Origin: a bacterium
GTDB lineage: Bacteria > UBP4 > UBA4092 > JAOAEQ01
Length of the DNA stretch: 64,000 nucleotides
Reading direction: 5' to 3'
Assembly: GCA_026416715.1 (NCBI GenBank)
Contig: JAOAEQ010000015.1
Location: 1-64,000, forward strand
Position numbers and translations under genes: made by a program. The notes under the pieces are model-generated. The model saw nothing but the letters and a program-made list of their open reading frames with translations. It searched no databases and was not told the DNA's origin. This document shows, piece by piece, positions 1-8,884 of the stretch (within the stretch, counting starts at the first letter, position 1; the number at the start of each line of letters is the position of its first letter).

Positions 1-138
1 GGCGCGTCCACCATGTATTGGCGTCGCCCAAACGCACCGTGTTTGCATCGGAATGCCAAATCCCGGGAATGCCCGCGTCGCAATTCGGACATGTGCCTTC
101 GTCCGTCAAACGATATTGCGAAATCAAATCCATGGATA
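1..138 (-). pseudogene. C-terminal fragment resembling AmrS (AmmeMemoRadiSam radical SAM enzyme)
   Basis: Read leftward, this stretch encodes YRLTDEGTCPNC followed by GIPGIW. That fits the C-terminal zinc-ribbon-like CPxCG...IPGxW signature of the AmmeMemoRadiSam-system radical SAM family. The frame runs off the left edge. To its right, where the rest of AmrS should lie, the minus frame gives no second CPxCG motif or TIM-barrel-like sequence, and forward coding begins. I therefore read it as a truncated fragment rather than a whole gene. The call rests on a short motif, so confidence is low. Confidence 0.3.
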
Positions 139-360
139 TGTCAAGAAGCAAGAGATAAATATACCGAATGGCATACCGCGATGATGCACTCGATGCCGGA
201 AGGTTATACCGTTGACCCGATGCAAACGGTGTTGAATGAAGGCGGACCCTACCATGCAAAAGGATATCTAAAAGAGTATTGCAAACATTTAGAGAAAACC
301 GGTCGCAGCTGGGCTATTCCTGAACTAAAAAAACGTCATCCGAAAGAGTTCGATGAATAG
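1..360 (+). CDS. 3' end of an unrecognised gene (5' part missing)
   Basis: The forward frame is open from the left edge to a stop at 360. The convincing coding part is roughly from 130 onward, with a charged hydrophilic C-terminus ending RHPKEFDE and a WHTAMMHSMPEGY stretch. I do not recognise the family. The first ATG at 13 is not a believable start: the residues encoded by about 1-125 are Arg/Cys-rich, and the opposite strand there makes better protein sense. Either the gene starts outside the window or this is the 3' half of a broken gene. Confidence 0.4.
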   Translation, partial: GASTMYWRRPNAPCLHRNAKSRECPRRNSDMCLRPSNDIAKSNPWICQEARDKYTEWHTAMMHSMPEGYTVDPMQTVLNEGGPYHAKGYLKEYCKHLEKTGRSWAIPELKKRHPKEFDE

Positions 361-405
361 TATCGAGGTATATCACGAGAGTATCTCCCCGATGGAATAT
401 TTCAT

Positions 406-1524
406 TCACATCACATCGCGCGCTTGTTCCCGACAAAGTTTAGCGATCCATTTAACCCGGTCAAGCGCAGATTCATCTGCACCTTCCGGCAATTCATCCG
501 ATATCCCGAGCACTAACCGCGGATGGAATAATTGAATGATTCGCTTAACACAATCTTCTAATTCCTCCATCTGATAGTGTGGGAGAAAATATATCGCCGG
601 AATACCGTCAAGTAGAATTTTATCTCCGATATATTCTTTGATTTCTTCTAAACTAACATCACCTTGCGGTTCAGGAGTTAACGCTTCATACCCATCAAAT
701 GGTAGGTATTTCAAATACTTAAGGATTGGTTTGAAAAATCCATCTATGTGGATATGCGTAAAAATTCCTGCTTGGCCTAATTGCCGACATCGTTTCTGAT
801 AAAACGGAATAAGGTATTTTTCAAAATACGCCGGTGATATCAATTGCGCATGGAGATTTTCCCCGAAATTGAGAATTTTAACTGCCGGACATGCGATGAT
901 ATCTTCATACATCGGGTCATATGCGGTATCAATAACGTTCATTACCTGTTCAACTTTCTCCGGTATATCTGCAAGTGCATAAATCAATGTTTCTAATGCC
1001 ATCCATTGCTGGCAGAGCGCTTGATACGGACTTTTCGGGATATAAAATTGCGGAACACCAAGCTCGCCAATATATCGATTTCCTTCTTCGAACTTCTCCG
1101 GGTTGAAATGAAATGAAGTATTTTCATAGAGCCAGCGGAGTTTCCGCAAATCATCCGGCGATTTAACCGCAAACTCGACTGTCCGCCAAGTTTTATCAAT
1201 CGTCATCCGATATTTTTCGGTTAATTCACCATACGGTGTCTGGATAATTTTGGTTCCGAGATTAGAATTAAAATGCTCAATTATTTTCACCTGCGCTGAA
1301 TAGGTTACTTCAATCGGTTCCGGTATGCCGGTATAATAACTGATATACCGCATGCTAATATCAAGTTGATTGAACAATTCACGTAACTCGATATTCTGAT
1401 ATTTTTCCGGCAATATATTGAACTGTTTATGCCAGGCATACCACGATTCAATCCGCGGCTGGAATAACACCTGCGGAATCGGTTTGTGTTCAAATATGCG
1501 AAGATTTATTTCTCGTTTCGTCAT
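406..1524 (-). CDS. Uroporphyrinogen decarboxylase (URO-D) superfamily protein, methyltransferase-like
   Basis: This 372-residue protein has the general pattern of the URO-D/MtaA fold: an N-terminal segment naming a target substrate, a central ALETLIYALADIPEKVEQ helix, HIHIDGFF in the barrel, and LTPEPQGDVSLEEI-KEYIGDKILLDGIPA near the end. It lacks the arginine-rich N-terminus typical of HemE, and no heme genes lie nearby, so it is more likely a member of the large URO-D-related family (cobalamin/CoM methyltransferases and uncharacterised catabolic proteins). It is divergent from the FucI-like gene across a 246-bp spacer, and a shared sugar or C1 role is possible. The start is the ATG complement at 1522-1524. 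The substrate cannot be told. Confidence 0.75.
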   Translation of the reverse strand: MTKREINLRIFEHKPIPQVLFQPRIESWYAWHKQFNILPEKYQNIELRELFNQLDISMRYISYYTGIPEPIEVTYSAQVKIIEHFNSNLGTKIIQTPYGELTEKYRMTIDKTWRTVEFAVKSPDDLRKLRWLYENTSFHFNPEKFEEGNRYIGELGVPQFYIPKSPYQALCQQWMALETLIYALADIPEKVEQVMNVIDTAYDPMYEDIIACPAVKILNFGENLHAQLISPAYFEKYLIPFYQKRCRQLGQAGIFTHIHIDGFFKPILKYLKYLPFDGYEALTPEPQGDVSLEEIKEYIGDKILLDGIPAIYFLPHYQMEELEDCVKRIIQLFHPRLVLGISDELPEGADESALDRVKWIAKLCREQARDVM

Positions 1525-1770
1525 AATTCGTCATAATAAATAGGAAAATAATTTTACACTATAAAGACGCTTGGATACCAAAAAATTTAATTTTTTTTGA
1601 TATTTCACTGTTTCCGATATAAATCGAGGTAAACTGTATGATATATTTGATAATATAGAAGCTGAAATATAGTCCAGCGATTGATTAGGAATAAGCGGAA
1701 CTCACGGAGTAATAAGTCAAATTGTATCGCAGATAGCGTATACATTCATTTTTAGAAAGGAGAACCTTAT

Positions 1771-3288
1771 ATGAAACCCAAAATTGCGTTATTTTGGCCT
1801 GGGGATTATCGAACGAAACCGAATGAATTAGCGATACCGAATGTTACTGCAGCAACTATCCAGCTCGAGAAAGCTTTAAAGAAATTAGGGTATTCTTCAT
1901 ATCGCATTCCAGGATTCATCACGCGCCCGCATGAAGCGATTGAAAAACTCGGACCGATAGATGACCCGATGATTGGTGTATTCGTTCATTGGTGTTATGG
2001 ACCACATACGACAGACGGTGTGGTCGGGAAAAGCAATCCACTCTTATTAGCGAGCAACTTTTCCGGCACCTGGCCTGGGCTGGTTGGGCTTCTCAATACT
2101 AGCGCTTGTTTAACGAGTCTGGATAGAAACCATTCCCGAATTTGGACGAGCGCATCGGATTGGACTCAAGACCAAAAATTTATGGCACGGTTAGAAGAAT
2201 GGTGTTCAACAGGTAGAATCAACTATCCGAAAAAAGAAATCGCTGCGCCACCGAAAAAAATCTCTACGTCAGCGAAACAGATTGCGCAACAGGTAGCAGA
2301 GCACATTCGGCATCGGCGGATTTTAGCGCTGATGTTTGGTGATACTTCCATGGGTATGATTAACGGTTATTTCGGCGCTCGACTATTGAACCACGTTGGG
2401 TTTGCGGAACATAAAGTTGACCAAGCATGGATTATCGACCATGGGAAGAATATTAAACCGGAACGGATAAAAGATGCGTTTGCATTTGTTAACCAAAAAG
2501 GGGTAACCTTTCATTATCGGGAACCGGGCGCACAAGATTTCACGGAAGAAGCGACGAAAGAACAACTGCGGGATTATCTCGCTATTCTCGATTTGGTGAA
2601 TGAATTTAAAGCGGATTGTATCGGATGGCAATATCAGCTAGGACTAATCAACCTGCGACCGCCATCAGATTTTGCAGAAGGATTATTTAATTCTGTATGT
2701 CGTCCGGAATCGAATGGTGATACGATCGTAGATTCAACTGAAGCTGACCAAGGAAACCTTATTCCCATGGAATTGATGAAACGGATTCTCAAAGCAAAAA
2801 AATTACATCACGCAGTATTCTTCCATGATGTCCGCTGGGGCAATGAATATCAAGGGCGGTTTGTTTGGGTTCTGCTTAATTCTGGGTCGAGTGGCGCGTA
2901 TGCGTTCAACCATGACCCGGATACACTGAGCAACGTACATTCGTATCGTCAGCCGAAAGGATATTTTCCGATACCGGGCGGAACGTTCTCCGGAGAGAGT
3001 TTACCGGGTAAAATCACTTGGGCGCGAACCTATTTAACTAAAAATCAGTTGTGGATGGACATCGGGCAAGGAGAAGTTCACGCGTTACCGGGAAATATCC
3101 GTGAATCCTGGTGGAAGAATACCACTCGCGAATGGCCATTCATGGCAGCAGACTTAGGTGTTTCGCAGGAAACAATTATGGCGCATTATCAGAGCAACCA
3201 TATCGCTGTTGCTTACGGTGATATTTTTGAAGAGATGGTCGCACTAAGTCACCTACTCGGATTTAAAGTAAGAATATTCAAACCCTAA
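1771..3288 (+). CDS. L-fucose/L-arabinose isomerase-like family protein
   Basis: This 505-residue protein resembles the FucI/AraA-like isomerase fold. It has an N-terminal domain beginning KPKIALFWPGDYR. The middle carries CIGWQYQLGL followed by DFAEGLFNS and an acidic EADQGNLIPMELM segment, where the metal-binding Glu and Asp would lie. The C-terminus has SNHIAVAYGDIFEEMVALSH, matching the family's NHxxxxxGD block that carries a metal-ligand His. The start is firm: AAAGGAGAA lies 7-9 bases upstream of ATG 1771. It would interconvert an aldose and a ketose, but the sugar is unknown. The divergent URO-D gene may be co-regulated. Confidence 0.7.
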   Translation: MKPKIALFWPGDYRTKPNELAIPNVTAATIQLEKALKKLGYSSYRIPGFITRPHEAIEKLGPIDDPMIGVFVHWCYGPHTTDGVVGKSNPLLLASNFSGTWPGLVGLLNTSACLTSLDRNHSRIWTSASDWTQDQKFMARLEEWCSTGRINYPKKEIAAPPKKISTSAKQIAQQVAEHIRHRRILALMFGDTSMGMINGYFGARLLNHVGFAEHKVDQAWIIDHGKNIKPERIKDAFAFVNQKGVTFHYREPGAQDFTEEATKEQLRDYLAILDLVNEFKADCIGWQYQLGLINLRPPSDFAEGLFNSVCRPESNGDTIVDSTEADQGNLIPMELMKRILKAKKLHHAVFFHDVRWGNEYQGRFVWVLLNSGSSGAYAFNHDPDTLSNVHSYRQPKGYFPIPGGTFSGESLPGKITWARTYLTKNQLWMDIGQGEVHALPGNIRESWWKNTTREWPFMAADLGVSQETIMAHYQSNHIAVAYGDIFEEMVALSHLLGFKVRIFKP

Positions 3289-3404
3289 GATTTCTTATTC
3301 TTTTTTAATATAAATGAACAAATGCCGATAGAATTAAGTCGATTTGAGAGTTGAGATCGAGTTGAATTACGCAAAGTTAAATAATGTATAAAAAAGAGAA
3401 ATAA

Positions 3405-3869
3405 ATATTCGAAAATGCTTATACAGGAGCTACAGTAACCTTTACTAGAGCGAGTGCTGCCAGTTGTTATTACCTTCTCCGTGATAAATATGCTCAGGAA
3501 CAGTTCAGTCCGACGATTGTAGTAACGTTACGTCCGTTACTATTGAATCTTATCGGTTCGCCCATACTTATGGTCAGTCAAACTCGGCAACTTACTGCAG
3601 CTGAAGGATATCCGCCATATAGTTGGTCAATCACAACTACGAGTGGTGCGCCTGGATATTTGAACGCATATACCGGTGGAACTGTTATCTTTACTGCAAC
3701 CGGACTCGGTGAATGCTATATAACGCTGCGCGATACGTTAGGGAACATCCAGGTTAGTCCGACGATTCGAGTTACTGCAACTAGTGCACCCTTGTATAAT
3801 AATATATATCCGCTAGATATGCTAGAAATAAAATCTGAATATATCTCGGAATTGTTCGAAGAGAATTAA
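3405..3869 (+). pseudogene. Remnant of a surface protein with tandem Ig-like repeats
   Basis: The frame is open from the stop at 3402-3404 to a stop at 3867. Read from its first codon, it contains two similar units of about 65 residues. Each has an NAYTGxTVxFT segment, then a Cys-Tyr-containing strand ending in LRD, then SPTIxVT, as in bacterial Ig-like or cadherin-like repeats. No start codon with a ribosome binding site precedes the first unit; the only in-frame starts are internal (TTG at 3543). There is no signal peptide. It looks like the 3' end of a longer repeat-protein gene whose 5' part was lost. A short expressed protein cannot be excluded. Confidence 0.5.
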
Positions 3870-3915
3870 AGTATCATATAAACCTATAAACCGATCGGGA
3901 TGAAAAAGCCTCGAA

Positions 3916-4139
3916 GAACGGGACGATTGAATCTAGTTTTTCAACGGTTCAGTCGTCCCGTAGCGGGACTATGGTGTGGTTCCCGTATCTTATCCCAGCC
4001 ATAAATGGCTGGGCTAGACTCAATCATCGGCTTCCGGCGGATTAATAGTCCTGCAAGGGCGATTGAATCTAGCCCAGCATACAATGCTGGGTAAGATTTG
4101 ATACGAAGTTTGTTTAGTCCCGTTCGGGACGGCTGGTGA
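3916..4139 (+). repeat. Composite palindromic repeat array, copy A
   Basis: This is a chain of short hairpins separated by conserved spacers: GTCCCG/CGGGAC (3955-3969), CCCAGCCAT/ATGGCTGGG (3994-4013), a weak one at 4024-4043, a CCTGCAAGG-type hairpin (4048-4060), CCCAGCAT/ATGCTGGG (4073-4091) and GTCCCG/CGGGAC (4118-4131). The order and spacers match copy C (14600-15057) in the same orientation, including a block of about 50 bases at 3975-4026. It ends 11 bases before the LacI-family start codon. No transposase is nearby. Confidence 0.75.
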
Positions 4140-4150
4140 CAATCTTTTAT

Positions 4151-5170
4151 ATGCCAATCAATTCTACCATCTGGGATGTCGCTAAAAAAGCGGGGGTATC
4201 TATTTCTACGGTCAGCAAAGCGCTGAACAACCGTGCGCATGTTAATCCGAAAACTCGCGAACTGGTTAAACAGGTCGCGAAACAACTGAAATATCATCCG
4301 AGCGCGTTCGGTCGTGGGTTAGTGCTTCAGAAAACCGGTAATATCGGATTTATCATAGACCGGACTCCGTTGCGGATATTTTCAAATCCATTTCATTCGC
4401 GCGTATTAGACGGAATTGAAGAAGAATTACTCCGGCAGGACTACAATCTGCTCATTTCTGCACATAGTCTGTTAGATAATAAAGAAACCGTCCCGAAATT
4501 CGTCCGGGAAAAAAATGTTGATGGGTTAATTCTCTCTGGGAAAATTGCGGATAAATTTATTTTAGAAATCTATCAATGGGGAATTCCGCTCGTATTAGTT
4601 GATAATCATATACCCCAACCGAATATTGATTGTGTGGTAACAGATAATATTAACGGCGCTAAACAAGCGGTTAACCATCTGATTGAACTCGGGCATAAAA
4701 AAATCGGAATGTTAACCGGTATCGGTAAACATGTCAGTATCATCGAACGGCGCCAGGGATATTTTGAAGCGATGAAATCCGCCAATCTAACTCCGAATCC
4801 GAAATGGATTGCGGAAGGAGATGTGACTACTGAAGGTGGGATGGAAGCGATGGAAAAGTTATTCGCGCAAACGAAAGAGTTACCGACAGCGTTATTTGCA
4901 TTTAACGATGCGATGGCTACGGGAGCGATGAAAGTACTGCGCGCACATCAGATTCGGGTTCCGGAAGATATTTCCATTGTCGGGTTTGATGATACCGATG
5001 AAGCGATTCACGTTATCCCACCGTTAACCACTGTCCATGTAGCGAAAGAAGAAATGGGTCGTATCGCCGCACAACTGCTCATCAGCCGTATCCAGCGGAA
5101 AAAAGATGTGCGACAGCGGGTCGTGTTGACCACGCATCTGGTTATACGCGAATCTACGAGAAGAATCTAA
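4151..5170 (+). CDS. LacI-family transcriptional regulator
   Basis: This 339-residue protein has an N-terminal LacI helix-turn-helix (TIWDVAKKAGVSISTVSKAL, residues about 5-25), the hinge region, and a periplasmic-binding-protein-like effector domain. Typical landmarks are NVDGLILSG, VVTDNINGAKQAVNHLIELGH, IERRQGYFEAM, AFNDAMATGAM and VPEDISIVGFDDT. The ATG at 4151 puts the HTH at the usual distance from the N-terminus; the upstream GTG at 4136 lies inside the repeat array. Effector and targets are not visible. The nearest sugar gene is the FucI-like gene, separated by the repeat-protein remnant. Confidence 0.93.
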   Translation: MPINSTIWDVAKKAGVSISTVSKALNNRAHVNPKTRELVKQVAKQLKYHPSAFGRGLVLQKTGNIGFIIDRTPLRIFSNPFHSRVLDGIEEELLRQDYNLLISAHSLLDNKETVPKFVREKNVDGLILSGKIADKFILEIYQWGIPLVLVDNHIPQPNIDCVVTDNINGAKQAVNHLIELGHKKIGMLTGIGKHVSIIERRQGYFEAMKSANLTPNPKWIAEGDVTTEGGMEAMEKLFAQTKELPTALFAFNDAMATGAMKVLRAHQIRVPEDISIVGFDDTDEAIHVIPPLTTVHVAKEEMGRIAAQLLISRIQRKKDVRQRVVLTTHLVIRESTRRI

Positions 5171-5183
5171 AACAAGTGAGTAA

Positions 5184-5265
5184 ACCACCAAGCCACTAAA
5201 CTAAGATACTAAGTTGATAAAAAGATTTCTCGTGGTACCATGGTGGTTATTTTATTCCTTTTGGG
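5184..5265. repeat. ACCACCAAG...GGTGGT intergenic inverted repeat
   Basis: The spacer between the LacI gene and the protease gene has ACCACCAAGCCACTAA at the left and a GGTGGTTA arm at the right. It belongs to a dispersed family also seen at 6997-7097 and 8885-8979. It is probably transcribed into a loose hairpin. No protein is encoded. Confidence 0.5.
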
Positions 5266-5309
5266 ATATACTATTTAGAATGTGTTATTGGGAAAAAGGA
5301 GATAAACCT

Positions 5310-6803
5310 ATGCAGAAAAAAAGTTTGATGATTTTAGTGGCAGTAATGATTGTTGGAGTAGCAGTATTCAGTTTCGCACAGGAACAGCTAAAACCGACTC
5401 GGGCACCGGTCAATCCGGAGTTTATCCAATATCTGGAAGCAGTGAAATCAAATAAAGTATCGTTCGTTACCGCCGATGGACTCGGGCTTGGACATATACC
5501 TTCACCCAAACTTCCACCACCGATGAAAGGATTGAAAGTTATCCAATCTGATAACTTCGTAGCGCCATCGTTCTATGATTTACGGAGTACCGGTAAAGTT
5601 ACCGGCGTTCGCAATCAAGGTGGCGCTGGTAGTTGCTGGGCGCATGCGGGGCTCGGTTCACTAGAATCATGTTTACTACCTAGCGAAACCTGGGACTTCT
5701 CGGAAATGAATGTTAAGAATCTATTAAGTTCGTCGTATCCTGATGGATACGACCGTACGCATCTTGACGGCGGAAATCATTATATGGTTACGGCATATCT
5801 TTCCCGCTGGACTGGCCCGATTCTCGAATCTGATGACCCGTATATTTGGAATGTAGGAACTTCGCCGACTAATAAACCGATACAGAAACATATTACCGAT
5901 GTTGATTGGATACCCGCTCGGGCGAGTTCTACCGATAATGATAATATTAAAAATGCTATTATGAACTATGGCGGAGTGTATGCAACGTATTATCATTATT
6001 CCGGTACCGCATATTATAATTCTACTACCTATGCATATTATTCACCAAGCGGAAGTAGCACGAACCATGCAATAATGTTGGTCGGGTGGGATGATAATTT
6101 CCCTGCAAGTAAATTTAATACGACGCCACCAGGAAATGGTGCGTTTATCGTTAAGAATAGCTGGGGAACAAGCTGGGGACAATCCGGATATTTCTATATA
6201 TCCTATTACGACTCAGCGCTAGCGAAAACTGATTATTCCGCACAGTTCCGCTATGCGAATCCGACTACGGATTACAATAAGGTATATCAATACGACCCGC
6301 TCGGCAATGTTACCGACTATGGATTTGGCACAAACTACGCTTGGGGCGCAAACATTTTTACTGCGACGGCTGCGGATAAATTAGCTGCAGTAAGTTTCTA
6401 TGCGCTGATGCCAAATACCGGATATGAAATCTATATTTACGATAATGTTACGCCCGGTGCGCCACAGAGTGGAACATTAGTCAACACTAAAACTGGTACC
6501 TGCACGATGGCGGGATATCATATTATTTCACTCGATTCAACGTATTCGCTAACCAGTGGACAGCGGTTCTCGGTAGTTGTTCGGTTCTATACCCCAGCAT
6601 ATAACTATCCGATACCGTGCGAAATTCCATATACCGGGTATAGCAGTCAGGCATCAGCAAATCCAGGAGAAAGTTTTATTCGTTCATCCGGTGGGTCTTG
6701 GCAAGATATTAGCGCATCAGATGATGCGAATGTCTGTGTTAAAGTATTCACACAACCCACAATTCATATCACCGGAACGGATAACTGGCAGTTGTATCAG
6801 TAA
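5310..6803 (+). CDS. Secreted C1-family (papain-like) cysteine protease with C-terminal lectin-like domain
   Basis: This 497-residue protein starts with a signal peptide (MQKKSLMILVAVMIVGVAV...FAQ). The papain-like catalytic domain has an oxyanion Gln at about residue 103 and Cys 109 (QGGAGSCWAHA), His 253 (STNHAIMLVGWDD) and Asn 283 (VKNSWGTSWG). The usual four residues are present, so it should be active. After about residue 315 follows a beta-rich domain (KVYQYDPLG..., TGYEIYIYDN, GQRFSVVVRF) resembling the lectin-like domain that follows C1 proteases in many anaerobes. The ATG at 5310 is chosen because AAGGAG lies 8-9 bases upstream and the signal peptide starts there; an in-frame TTG at 5214 would add 32 unlikely residues. 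Confidence 0.9.
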   Translation: MQKKSLMILVAVMIVGVAVFSFAQEQLKPTRAPVNPEFIQYLEAVKSNKVSFVTADGLGLGHIPSPKLPPPMKGLKVIQSDNFVAPSFYDLRSTGKVTGVRNQGGAGSCWAHAGLGSLESCLLPSETWDFSEMNVKNLLSSSYPDGYDRTHLDGGNHYMVTAYLSRWTGPILESDDPYIWNVGTSPTNKPIQKHITDVDWIPARASSTDNDNIKNAIMNYGGVYATYYHYSGTAYYNSTTYAYYSPSGSSTNHAIMLVGWDDNFPASKFNTTPPGNGAFIVKNSWGTSWGQSGYFYISYYDSALAKTDYSAQFRYANPTTDYNKVYQYDPLGNVTDYGFGTNYAWGANIFTATAADKLAAVSFYALMPNTGYEIYIYDNVTPGAPQSGTLVNTKTGTCTMAGYHIISLDSTYSLTSGQRFSVVVRFYTPAYNYPIPCEIPYTGYSSQASANPGESFIRSSGGSWQDISASDDANVCVKVFTQPTIHITGTDNWQLYQ

Positions 6804-7100
6804 AAATGAATAGCCACTATCCTTGCTTTTTCTTCCCAATTTGAACCTCTGGAGTAGTCAGTTCTCGGATAAGTAATTATCAGCAATGAGTTGAATTAGA
6901 GTCTTCGGTTTATTCCGAGTACAAAATTGTTATACCACGGGAGTAGGATGGGAATTGAACGGTTCAATTCCCATTCCACTCCGCTATAACTATCTACCAC
7001 CGGAACACAAAGTCACACAGATACCTTATGCAATACAAAACGGAAATGCGAGATTAACGATCAAGTTTGGTGGTTTGGTAACGTGGTGGTTAGTAAGGTG
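6804..7100. other. Convergent intergenic spacer with repeats only
   Basis: No coding sequence or RNA gene was found here. It holds the GAATTGAAC hairpin (6938-6983) and a looser ACCACC...GTGGTGGTTA repeat towards 6997-7097 that reaches the HD-GYP stop codon. An ORF at 6955-7167 is built from repeat sequence and is not credible. Confidence 0.6.
6938..6983. repeat. GAATTGAAC hairpin repeat, copy 1
   Basis: The left arm GGAGTAGGATGGGAATTGAA and a right arm ending CCATTCCACTCC are near-perfect reverse complements meeting at a tiny centre (GGGAATTGAAC G GTTCAATTCCC). It lies in the convergent spacer (6804-7100) between the protease and HD-GYP genes, where it could act as a bidirectional terminator although no clear T-run follows. 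Related copies lie at 25272-25308 and 51115-51157. Confidence 0.8.
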
Positions 7101-8876
7101 TTATTCGAACTTGAATCCTTTTTCACGGAATAGGCGGAGGCAGACGGTAGCAACCTGCGGGTCGTAGAGAATCCCTTGATTCTTTTCAATTTCAGCTAAT
7201 GCGACATTGAGTCCGAGCGCTGGACGATATGGCCGATGCGAACTCATCGCTTCAATCACATCCGCTACCATTAGAATTCGCGCTTCTAAAATAATCTCAC
7301 CGTCTTTAAGGCCACGGGGATAACCAGACCCATCGAGCCGTTCCTGATGCTGATATACAATTTGGGCTATTGGCCAAGGAAACTCGATATCTTTCAAGAT
7401 ATCGAATCCGACTTGCGGATGCGTTTTTATCAACGTATATTCTAGCGGAGTTAATTTAGCTGGTTTGGTCAATATTTCTGCAGGAATCGCTATTTTCCCG
7501 ATATCATGCAAAAGTGAACCGATACGAATCCCTTCAATCTGGCTTTCAGTTAACCCCATTTCTTGCGCAATTGCACTGGCGATAATCGCATCACGCCGTT
7601 CATGCCCAGCGGTGTATGGATCTCTGGTTTCAACTGCTGATGCGAGCGCCTTCACCGTTTCATCTAATATCCGACGAAGTTGCGCATAACTCTGTTCAAG
7701 CGCTAGTTCCGCTTGTTTACGTGCGGTAATATCTTGATTAACTCCATAGGTTTTAATGGTTCGTCCGTGACTATCCTTAACAATAAAAAATTTAACGGTG
7801 ATATATCCTATTCCGCCATCGGCATAGAGTATCCGATGTTCTATCTGCCTGGAATAATTCGGGTCTGTGGTTTCAATCGCTTTACGGACTTCTTCCGCTA
7901 CCATATACGCATCGTCTGGATGGCAGAATCGTTTAGCATATTCCGCTGACCGCATGGTATATCCGCCAACCTGTTCCGCAGTGGTATGGAATATGCGATA
8001 GAACTGGTCATTGAACGTAAAAGTATCGTTGAGAACATCATATTCCCAATACCCGAGATATGCCATTTCTATTGCGGTGGCTAGTTTCTCTTCACTATCC
8101 CGCAACGCTAACTCTATTTGTTTCCGTGCGGTGATATCCTGAATAATATGAATACAATGGTTAAAATTACCTGCTGAATCAATGATTGGTTCAACGATTA
8201 CATTAAACCATTTATCGTTTACCGAAAATTCCGCATTCGCACTATGTCCAGTTTTAACCACCTGTTGGAACGGGCAGATTTCTGGCGGTTCGTTCGTTTC
8301 GTGAATCAATTCCCAGCATTTTGCGCCAATAATTTGCTTGAACGAATGCTTAACTAAATCGCGATAAGACCGATTTGCGCGTAGCACTCTCCCTGCTCGG
8401 TCAAGTAAACAGATCGCATCTGATATCGCATCGAACGTTGCACGCCATTCGATACCCGCAGCACGTAACGCTTCATCTGTTTCCCGCTGTTTCCGCCGAT
8501 TCTCCGCTTCACGTAACTCGCGCTCTATCGCCGGAACTAACCGAGCGAGGTTATCTTTCATAATAAAATCCTGGGCACCAGCGCGCATTATCTCAACCGC
8601 TTTCTGTTCGCCGATACTTCCGGAAACTAAAATGAATGGGATATCCAGCTTGTGAGCGAGTAAAATTTCTAATGCAGCGAACGCATCGAATCTCGGCATT
8701 GAATGGTCGGATAAAACGATATCCCAAGTTTGATTCGCTAACGCTTGCTGCAAATCTTGCGGAGTTTGGACACGGAGATAGATAGGTTCATACCCGCCTT
8801 GCCGCAGTTCACGTAAAATTAGCTGGGCATCATCATCCGAATCTTCTACAATAAGAACACGAAGTGATTTCGGCAT
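7101..8876 (-). CDS. Response regulator with REC-PAS-PAS-HD-GYP architecture (probable c-di-GMP phosphodiesterase)
   Basis: This 591-residue protein has a receiver domain (residues about 5-125; VLIVEDSDDD acidic pocket, phospho-acceptor Asp in DIVLSDHSMP, Lys in FIMKDN). Two PAS domains follow (about 140-260 and 270-395), each ending in a QDITARK-type PAC motif. The C-terminal HD-GYP domain (about 405-585) has HDIGKIAIP near residue 457 and HQERLDGSGYP, so the metal-binding and GYP motifs are intact. Such proteins hydrolyse cyclic di-GMP under phosphorelay control. It is last in the leftward operon after the receiver gene (8982-9419), and the kinase at 9983-13318 is the likely partner. Confidence 0.9.
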   Translation of the reverse strand: MPKSLRVLIVEDSDDDAQLILRELRQGGYEPIYLRVQTPQDLQQALANQTWDIVLSDHSMPRFDAFAALEILLAHKLDIPFILVSGSIGEQKAVEIMRAGAQDFIMKDNLARLVPAIERELREAENRRKQRETDEALRAAGIEWRATFDAISDAICLLDRAGRVLRANRSYRDLVKHSFKQIIGAKCWELIHETNEPPEICPFQQVVKTGHSANAEFSVNDKWFNVIVEPIIDSAGNFNHCIHIIQDITARKQIELALRDSEEKLATAIEMAYLGYWEYDVLNDTFTFNDQFYRIFHTTAEQVGGYTMRSAEYAKRFCHPDDAYMVAEEVRKAIETTDPNYSRQIEHRILYADGGIGYITVKFFIVKDSHGRTIKTYGVNQDITARKQAELALEQSYAQLRRILDETVKALASAVETRDPYTAGHERRDAIIASAIAQEMGLTESQIEGIRIGSLLHDIGKIAIPAEILTKPAKLTPLEYTLIKTHPQVGFDILKDIEFPWPIAQIVYQHQERLDGSGYPRGLKDGEIILEARILMVADVIEAMSSHRPYRPALGLNVALAEIEKNQGILYDPQVATVCLRLFREKGFKFE

Positions 8877-8884
8877 ATTCTTTT

